This document shows positions 58,592 to 64,000 of a stretch of DNA of 64,000 nucleotides, one piece after another (the first letter of the stretch is position 1; every line of letters starts with the position of its first letter). Source of the DNA: Pseudalkalibacillus decolorationis (lineage in GTDB: Bacteria > Bacillota > Bacilli > Bacillales > Fictibacillaceae); contig NZ_JANHJQ010000008.1 of NCBI RefSeq assembly GCF_024609785.1, positions 55,723 to 119,722 of the forward strand, in the 5' to 3' direction. A program made the position numbers and the translations under genes. Below the pieces are notes generated by a model, which was not told the origin of the DNA, ran no database searches, and worked only from the letters and a program-made list of their open reading frames with translations.

Positions 58592-59722
58592 TTATCGTTC
58601 AATTCTTTTCTCGATAGCACCAGCCACATTATAGTCTTCAAGGTTGAGTTCCGTTTGTTTTCCGAGTGCAAGCTTTGCAAGCTCAGAGCCTAGGTATGGT
58701 CCACTCGTTAAACCTGAAGCACCGAGGCCATTCGCAACCAACACACCCTCAAAGTTAGGTAACTCACCAATCACCGGTAGAAAATCAGGTGTAAATGGAC
58801 GAAAACCTACCCTCGTTTCAAGCATTGTGCAATTGGCTAATCCAGGTGCAACAGCTAAAGCTTTATCAAAAATTTCATGTAATCCTCCAGCAGTTACCCT
58901 ATAATCGAGTCCGACACCATTTTCGTGGGTTGCGCCGACAACGATTCGTCCATTTTCTAAAGTGAGAAGATATTGATCATTGGGTGGCATGACAACCGGC
59001 CATTTGCTCGTATCAGTGTCTGGAACTTCAAGATGGACGATTTGCGCTTTTTGTGACGTCACCAAAAAGTTGACCCCTAGCGGATGGAATAGTTCTTTTG
59101 ACCATGCGCCTGCTGTAACCAAAACCTGTTCAGCTAATAATGTCTCACCCTTTACGTTTACACCAATCACCCGTTTCTTTTCATGGACTAGTCTTGCATC
59201 TCCTTTCAGAAATGTTGCCCCATTCTTCATTGCTGCACTGACCAAAGCATTCCGAAGGGCTCTTCCATTGACACGGGCTGCTCCCCTTACATGAACTGAG
59301 GCATACTCATCTGAAAGAGGTGGAAACAGAGCTTTTGTTTCAGCTGGAGACAACCGAGTAATTTCGCCAATCTCTGGTGCGTCTTCACGGCGTTTCAAAG
59401 CTCTTTCCGCCATCTTATCCAGTTTATTTTCATCTGTATGAAGACTAATCGCACCCACACGTCGATAACCCGTCTCTGCTTCGCCATCTGCTTCTAATTC
59501 CTTGATTAAAGTTGGATAATATCTCGCGCCGCCTTTTACGAGCTGATACCAGGCCTTATTCCGACGTTGTGAAAGCCACGGACATACAATGCCAGCTGCT
59601 GCATCTGTAGCCTGGCCTATATCTTGGCGATCAACCAACGTAACGTGTGCACCCGCTTTTGCAAGGTGATAAGCAGCAGATGCACCAAGAATCCCTGCTC
59701 CAACTACAATATATTTTTGCAT
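58592..59722 (-). CDS. FAD-dependent D-amino acid oxidase/dehydrogenase-family protein (DadA/GlyO-like)
   Basis: A 376-residue DAO-family flavoprotein. The FAD Rossmann motif is YIVVGAGILGASAAYHLAKAGAHVTLVDR (residues 3-31) with the Glu/Asp end; GRIVVGATHE and VGFRPFTPDFLPVIGELP are typical of DadA and glycine/sarcosine oxidases, and VANGLGASGLTSGP closes the FAD site. It oxidises an amine or D-amino acid; substrate unknown. AAAGGTG precedes ATG 59720-59722. Confidence 0.88.
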   Translation of the reverse strand: MQKYIVVGAGILGASAAYHLAKAGAHVTLVDRQDIGQATDAAAGIVCPWLSQRRNKAWYQLVKGGARYYPTLIKELEADGEAETGYRRVGAISLHTDENKLDKMAERALKRREDAPEIGEITRLSPAETKALFPPLSDEYASVHVRGAARVNGRALRNALVSAAMKNGATFLKGDARLVHEKKRVIGVNVKGETLLAEQVLVTAGAWSKELFHPLGVNFLVTSQKAQIVHLEVPDTDTSKWPVVMPPNDQYLLTLENGRIVVGATHENGVGLDYRVTAGGLHEIFDKALAVAPGLANCTMLETRVGFRPFTPDFLPVIGELPNFEGVLVANGLGASGLTSGPYLGSELAKLALGKQTELNLEDYNVAGAIEKRIER

Positions 59723-59767
59723 TACAAACACCTTTTCTGTATTAGTTCATTAGTTCATCTAGTAAAA

Positions 59768-60274
59768 TCAAGGAAGCATCTTTCGCTGTATCCTAATTTG
59801 TCCTCGATGATTGATTTCGTCTTCAAATACATGAAACCATATGAAATAGTTGTTGGAAGGATGGTTATCCCATAATCTTTCGGTGTATAACCAATCATCG
59901 TTGCGCTTTTGGAACTCTTCCAAGGTCCTACTACGAACTGCATTTAATTTTTCAACATAGAATTCTAAGGGATTCCCTTTTATCTCTTTTCTCCCCAAAT
60001 CACCAAGTTCGTATGCAGCACCCCATTCGGTCATTTCTTGCTGGTTCGGTCTTCTATCATCAAATATTTCAATCTGAAAGCCAATTTCAACAGCTGCCAT
60101 ATGCAAAAGTAGCGCCCCGATCGAATTGCTTTCTTTACTTGGCAAATAATCTAATTGCTCAGTTTTCATCCCTTTAACCGCATTTAAGGTGGTGTATCTC
60201 GCATAATTCATCATCGAAACTAAATGACCAATTTGTGGAGAATAGTTTTCTATTTTTTCTATTTTAAAATTCAT
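59768..60274 (-). CDS. DinB-family protein (YfiT/DUF664 type)
   Basis: A 168-residue four-helix-bundle protein. Metal-ligand His residues are in IGALLLHMAAVE (about 60) and IWFHVFEDEINHRGQIR (two His about 145-155), the DinB pattern. Such proteins are often bacillithiol- or mycothiol-dependent transferases. The start codon ATG at 60272-60274 has a weak GGGGATC upstream. Followed by a GNAT gene 21 bp away on the same strand. Confidence 0.85.
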   Translation of the reverse strand: MNFKIEKIENYSPQIGHLVSMMNYARYTTLNAVKGMKTEQLDYLPSKESNSIGALLLHMAAVEIGFQIEIFDDRRPNQQEMTEWGAAYELGDLGRKEIKGNPLEFYVEKLNAVRSRTLEEFQKRNDDWLYTERLWDNHPSNNYFIWFHVFEDEINHRGQIRIQRKMLP

Positions 60275-60294
60275 ATAGATCCCCTATATTTATA

Positions 60295-60831
60295 TTAGTT
60301 CATAAAGAACGTTTTTGGATAAATAAGCTCACCTTCAACTCTATCAAGCTCTCCTTTTATTATCTCACATACCATAAATACCTCATCAGCAACATCGAAT
60401 TGCTTTAACTCCAGCCCATAATCCCTTGCAGGTTTGAACCCGAATCTTGGATAGTAAGTCGGGTGTCCAATTAACAAAATGAGGCCATATCCAAGATCTT
60501 TACACCTTTTTAAACCTTCCTCAATCAGCTTTGTTCCAATACCCTGCTTTTGATAACTAGGCTTAACAGCAACAGGTGCAAGAACGATTACCTTATGTTC
60601 TTCCTGCTCATTGATGACTTTTGCTTCACTTAACAAAATATGGCCAACAATTTCGTTATTTTCTTCTGCAACGATCGACAGCTCTGGTATAAACTCTTCA
60701 GATAATCGAATTCTTTCTACCAACTGGGGTTCATCTTCTCGATTTTCGAAAGCGATAGAATTTAGTTTATAAACGTCTTCATGATCTTTTAGTTTCTCAG
60801 TACGTAATATTACATTTGGCTCTGCACTCAT
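60295..60831 (-). CDS. GNAT acetyltransferase (YhbS type)
   Basis: A 178-residue GNAT of COG3153. VLAPVAVKPSYQKQGIGTKLIEEGLKRCKDLGYGLILLIGHPTYYPRFGF is the family's strong signature (acetyl-CoA loop plus GHPxYYPRFGF). The start overlaps the phosphatase stop as TGATG if ATG 60829-60831 is used; an upstream ATG at 60843 is also possible. Substrate unknown. It is probably co-transcribed with the phosphatase and DinB genes. Confidence 0.88.
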   Translation of the reverse strand: MSAEPNVILRTEKLKDHEDVYKLNSIAFENREDEPQLVERIRLSEEFIPELSIVAEENNEIVGHILLSEAKVINEQEEHKVIVLAPVAVKPSYQKQGIGTKLIEEGLKRCKDLGYGLILLIGHPTYYPRFGFKPARDYGLELKQFDVADEVFMVCEIIKGELDRVEGELIYPKTFFMN

Positions 60832-61373
60832 CAGTCGTTCCATACCCGTCGTAGGTTTGTAGAATTATCTTCAAACGATAGGTGATACATATCAGGATTG
60901 GATAATGCTTCCCACTCTTTAAAACCAATGCTGTTATCAAAGTGCTTTAAAAGGAGGGAGATGAGATTGCCGTGTGAAACGATTACGCTATTTTCATATG
61001 TATGATTTAAAATATCATTCACTACCGTTACAGCACGACTGATAGCTGTATTACTAGACTCTCCACCTTTAAAATTCAAGTCCAAATCATCGTATGTTTC
61101 ACGAAGCATTTCTTTCCAATTAGGAAGGTTCTCTCTTGATAGAACTCGTTCTACTAAACGATCATCCAACTTAATTTCAATTCCAGCCTTATCGGCAAAT
61201 GGTTGAATCGTTTGAATAGCTCTTTCATATGGACTAGAAACGATAAGGTCAATATTTTTGTCGGATAAAAAAGCCGTTAGTTCGTTCGATTGCTTTACAC
61301 CCAAGTCCGTTAACTGGGCGTCAGCAGCCTGACCTTCTGCCTGACAATGTCTAATAATATAAATGCTTTTCAT
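60831..61373 (-). CDS. Histidine phosphatase family protein
   Basis: A 180-residue phosphoglycerate-mutase-like phosphatase. The catalytic His is in SIYIIRHCQAEGQ (RHC in place of the RHG motif), the second Arg in VSSPYERAIQT, Glu in RLVERVL and the second His in ENSVIVSHGNLISLLL. Small-molecule phosphatase, substrate unknown. It is the first gene of a likely three- or four-gene operon running to the DinB gene. Confidence 0.88.
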   Translation of the reverse strand: MKSIYIIRHCQAEGQAADAQLTDLGVKQSNELTAFLSDKNIDLIVSSPYERAIQTIQPFADKAGIEIKLDDRLVERVLSRENLPNWKEMLRETYDDLDLNFKGGESSNTAISRAVTVVNDILNHTYENSVIVSHGNLISLLLKHFDNSIGFKEWEALSNPDMYHLSFEDNSTNLRRVWND

Positions 61374-61552
61374 GAATGACCACCTAACTATTTTGTATCT
61401 ACTACTATTATTCTAAAGTTATAGCCTTCAGCCCGTTCGCGTATTTAACTTAAATCTATCATAACCAAACACCTTGAAAAGTAGTTATAATTGAATACTT
61501 TCTATTCATCTTTAAAAATCCCTTCCATAATAACCTTGATTGGTGTGGGGAA

Positions 61553-61600
61553 AGTGAAAACAGACGCAGCTTCTTTTTTCAGAAGTACGTCCGTTTATTG
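61553..61600 (-). terminator. Possible terminator hairpin
   Basis: AAACAGACG pairs with CGTCCGTTT (one mismatch), extended by AGCTTCT and AGAAGT around a T-rich loop. It lies upstream of the phosphatase gene, on the route from the ABC exporter genes. Confidence 0.4.
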
Positions 61601-61634
61601 AGATAAATCTATAGAACCCGATTTTACATAGTAT

Positions 61635-61645
61635 CTTTTAGATGT
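61635..61645. repeat. 11-bp direct repeat, left copy (flanks element B2)
   Basis: CTTTTAGATGT immediately left of element B2. The right copy is at 62105-62115, next to the permease stop codon. It is a candidate target-site duplication. Confidence 0.7.
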
Positions 61646-62105
61646 TGTTCAAAAAGTCCGGTAAAAATAGCTGTCGAATTTCTTCGTTCCTTGAAAAAGG
61701 AGAACACTTTTCCTGCGTGCGAGGTACCGCTTCCGTAGGTTACTCTTGTGTTCGATCTCTCCGGACTTGCACACGGACCTCAACACAAAAATCTAAAGCC
61801 ATTTTTGTGTCTGCGACGACTATTCAGTGTAGCTTTCCTTATGCTGACTTCGACGTTTTCACAGGACGTGAAGTCGTTAGTCGAAGTTCCATATGTACCT
61901 GCGTCTACAAGTGTATTCTTGGAAGTAAGCTACCTCGGTACAACTCGTAGTATTTATGCAAGTACCGCTCGTCGTTCTGGTCCTCGAGATTTTCACGCCT
62001 CGGGCTCACACGATGTGAGTCAGTTCAACGTTGTCACAGGACGTGACGAATTTAGTTGAACTTCAGATATTACGGCTCTTTTTGTCCTCCTTTACGAACA
62101 CGCAC
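61643..62105 (+). repeat. MITE-like element, family B, copy B2 (about 460 bp)
   Basis: It begins TTGTTCAAAAAGTCCGG and ends CTTTTTGTCCTCCTTTACGA then ACACGCAC, like B1, and shares B1's first 115 bp. The inner part carries internal dyads such as GACGTTTTCACAGGACGTG and AACGTTGTCACAGGACGTG. Frames across it are not credible genes. Confidence 0.9.
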
Positions 62106-62115
62106 TTTTAGATGT
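62105..62115. repeat. 11-bp direct repeat, right copy at the ABC permease stop
   Basis: CTTTTAGATGT, the second copy of the repeat at 61635-61645. The reverse complement includes ATC TAA, the last codon and stop of the permease gene. Confidence 0.7.
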
Positions 62116-63493
62116 CTCTTCTTAAAGCTCGTAATACATCAATTCTTGTGGCCCTTCTAGCTGGCTTAAGACCCGAGAGCATAGCTACTCCTATACTAAG
62201 CAGGACACAAAACGCTGTCAAATAGGCAGGAATATACGACAATTCAATCTTCTGTTCCATTGTTTCATTGAATGCTTGTTGAATCACAAATGGGAGGGCA
62301 GAATTTATTCCAAAGCTGACCAAATATGCGACAACCGCCCCGACAATCGCTCCCATTAAACCGATATAAGCACTTTCCATCAGAAAGATATTACGAATCA
62401 TACGTGGATGTCCACCAATTGCTTTCATGATCCCTATGTCCTGAGTTCGTTCAATGACTGCCATCGACATCGTATTATAAATTCCGATTGATGCGATCAA
62501 TAAAGCGATTAGCCCGATGAAGACGAGTCCGAATTTGACAAGGGCAAAGACTAGATTTACTTGTTCTAGTTCTTCTGTTACGGAATATATAAAATACCCT
62601 TTATCCTTCAGTGTTTTAGAAATGGATTTCACATTTTCAACGCTATTTGCAATGACCTTTACTTCTGAAAAAGTTTTTACTTCTCCGCCTTCTTTTAACT
62701 CATTTACCTGTTCCTCTGACATATCTGGGCTGATCGCCTGACCCAAAGGTGTACCAGTGAACTGTTCAATTTTTGAAAGGGTAGATGAGGAAATCAGGAT
62801 GTTATTGTCTTTCATCCAATCTCTAGAAGGTTCCTTTGCAATACCGACAATTTTAAGCGGAATTAATTTCGTTTCCTCTTTCCCATCGATCCATTGACTG
62901 ACCTGAAGCTGAACTTCTTCTCCAAGCAAGCTTTGTTCTTTCTCGATCCTGTATTCTTCTTTTACTTCGCCCTTATTATTATACAGTTCTTTCCCATCAA
63001 TCGGCTCCCCATCTTTAGGCGCTTTGTACAGTGATTCCTTTACATGAAAGCCTATGATGACTTCATTTTCTGCTTCGGGCATTCGTCCTTTTTCCAATTT
63101 AAATCCTGATTTGATTTCTGACGGGTAATCAACGACACTTGCTGGCACATTAGCCATAAACTCATCGTATCTGATGATTGTATCGTTCATCACCTGTTGT
63201 TTTCTCGATACTGCCTTCACATTTTCAACGTCTTCTAGAATTTTAATGTCCTTTTCTGTAACTTCAGGGCGTTCATCTTCTGAAGGGTTCTCTTTTCCAT
63301 GGATACTAATTTCAGTTATCGTCCGGTCCTGGAGAATTTGACCTGAAATATACTTTTGAGCCCCGAATCCTACTGAAGCGAGCACAATCAGGAACCCACA
63401 TCCGATTGCTGTAGCTAGTACGGTCATAAATACTCTGGATCGATTCTTTTTCATATTTTGACGAATGAATTTCAAGCGGTCTTTCCACTTCAT
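62108..63493 (-). CDS. MacB/FtsX-type ABC transporter permease
   Basis: A 461-residue permease: an N-terminal helix near residues 20-43, a MacB-PCD periplasmic domain (45-330, with EDVENVKAVSRKQQVMNDTI), and three C-terminal helices. The FtsX-like core is MAVIERTQDIGIMKAIGGHPRMIRNIFLMESAYIG; ARRATRIDVLRAL ends the protein. It exports peptides, lipids or antibiotics with the adjacent ATPase; the ATPase stop and this ATG overlap as ATGA. The stop codon lies in the direct repeat next to element B2. Confidence 0.9.
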   Translation of the reverse strand: MKWKDRLKFIRQNMKKNRSRVFMTVLATAIGCGFLIVLASVGFGAQKYISGQILQDRTITEISIHGKENPSEDERPEVTEKDIKILEDVENVKAVSRKQQVMNDTIIRYDEFMANVPASVVDYPSEIKSGFKLEKGRMPEAENEVIIGFHVKESLYKAPKDGEPIDGKELYNNKGEVKEEYRIEKEQSLLGEEVQLQVSQWIDGKEETKLIPLKIVGIAKEPSRDWMKDNNILISSSTLSKIEQFTGTPLGQAISPDMSEEQVNELKEGGEVKTFSEVKVIANSVENVKSISKTLKDKGYFIYSVTEELEQVNLVFALVKFGLVFIGLIALLIASIGIYNTMSMAVIERTQDIGIMKAIGGHPRMIRNIFLMESAYIGLMGAIVGAVVAYLVSFGINSALPFVIQQAFNETMEQKIELSYIPAYLTAFCVLLSIGVAMLSGLKPARRATRIDVLRALRRDI

Positions 63494-64000
63494 ACGAGAG
63501 CCCCATCCTTTTCTATTATCGACCCGTTCTCCAAGCGGATGGTTCGGTTTGCGATGGATGCGACTTCTTCATCATGTGTAATGATCACGAAGGTTATGTT
63601 TTCTACCTCATTCAGGTACTTAATGAATCCCAATAATTCCGTTTCTGTTTCTGTATCTAAGCTTCCTGTTGGCTCATCTGCAAAAATGATCGGTGGGTTC
63701 ACAATTAAAGCTCGTGCAATCGAGACCCGTTGTTGCTGACCGCCGGAAAGCTCAGATGGATAATTCCCCTCTAACCCATGCAAATCTACTTTTTCGAACA
63801 TCTCCATTACTTTCTGCTTGCGTTCTTTTTCCCCTAATCCTTTCATCATCAACGGGAGCTCCACATTTTCAAAAGCCGTCATACTCGGAATCAATTGAAA
63901 GCTTTGAAAAATAAATCCGAGATGATCTAGCCGGAAATCTGCCCATTCCGCTTCAGAAAAGTTGGTCACGTTGGTACCATCGATGAAAACCTCACCTTGA
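63490..64000 (-). CDS. MacB/LolD-type ABC transporter ATPase, partial at the right edge
   Basis: The C-terminal about 170 residues of an ABC ATPase; the frame is open to the window edge. Seen are GEVFIDGTNVTN, the Q-loop LGFIFQSFQLIPSMTAFENV, signature ELSGGQQQRVSIARAL, Walker B IIFADEPTGSLDTETETELL and the H-loop FVIITHDEEVASIANR. Walker A and the N-terminus are beyond 64000. The LGFIFQSFQLIP and DEPTGSLD wording is typical of the LolD/MacB subfamily, matching the downstream permease. Confidence 0.92.
   Translation of the reverse strand, partial: QGEVFIDGTNVTNFSEAEWADFRLDHLGFIFQSFQLIPSMTAFENVELPLMMKGLGEKERKQKVMEMFEKVDLHGLEGNYPSELSGGQQQRVSIARALIVNPPIIFADEPTGSLDTETETELLGFIKYLNEVENITFVIITHDEEVASIANRTIRLENGSIIEKDGALV

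Noticed and set aside
61642-62059. Two 102-103 codon frames in element B2
   Set aside because: They read across palindromic repeat sequence, and the first part is shared with B1 where the frame is different in length.

Overview
The window looks like chromosomal DNA of a spore-forming, low-GC Gram-positive bacterium of the family Bacillaceae (Bacillus sensu lato). The reasons are strong AGGAGG-type ribosome sites, frequent GTG/TTG starts, a SpoVB-like flippase, a SipW/camelysin matrix operon, a bacillolysin next to an NprR-like regulator, YclNOPQ and YwjA homologues, and CcpA and Fur boxes of the Bacillus type. Species is not claimed. No rRNA, tRNA or CRISPR array was found.

Layout. 1-1283: an IS4-type insertion sequence (partial) that has cut off the 3' end of a DUF1206 membrane-protein gene. 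1431-10151: a six-gene, Fur-boxed, NRPS-independent siderophore operon on the minus strand, in the same order as rhizobactin rhbABCDEF, probably making a schizokinen-type hydroxamate. 10442-12740: a polar amino-acid ABC importer (glnHPQ type). 13004-14080: a SEC-C protein. 14300-24059: a tricarboxylate module (PrpB, PrpD, TctABC, an SDR and a CitS/CitT-type two-component system) with CcpA cre sites and no methylcitrate synthase. 24387-29673: NprR-like regulator, bacillolysin, and a DUF4047-sipW-camelysin operon. 30132-32025: PadR, HAAS-like membrane protein and UppP. 32238-37040: MarR regulator and a Fur-boxed YclNOPQ-type iron-siderophore importer. 37112-45459: MerR/TipAS regulator, an unlisted 45-residue membrane peptide, an MBL-fold protein, a frameshifted NERD gene, an AAA ATPase, a TraB-like protein, YwjA and a 3D-domain wall protein. 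45642-48733: XRE-cupin regulator, MHS transporter and an ornithine-cyclodeaminase-family enzyme. 48997-52389: two acetyltransferases and a solo TnpB (IS605-type) element. 52542-64000: WYL regulator, SRPBCC protein, SpoVB-like flippase, SplB-like radical SAM protein, hydrolase, CopZ-like chaperone, FAD oxidoreductase, DinB, GNAT, histidine phosphatase, and a MacB-like ABC exporter that runs off the right edge.

The most unusual property is the density of short non-coding repeats, nearly all at gene ends. They are (a) a 93-bp element with three hairpins in four near-identical copies plus a diverged copy and a fragment, one copy supplying the last nine codons of PrpB; (b) a roughly 170-bp MITE-like family with footprints; (c) a second MITE-like family whose larger copy is flanked by an 11-bp direct repeat at the stop codon of the ABC permease; (d) 21-bp tandem arrays at two loci; and (e) an exact-period 52-bp tandem array inside the ycl importer operon. 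These, the TnpB element, and the regulated tricarboxylate module without a synthase are the best candidates for further work.
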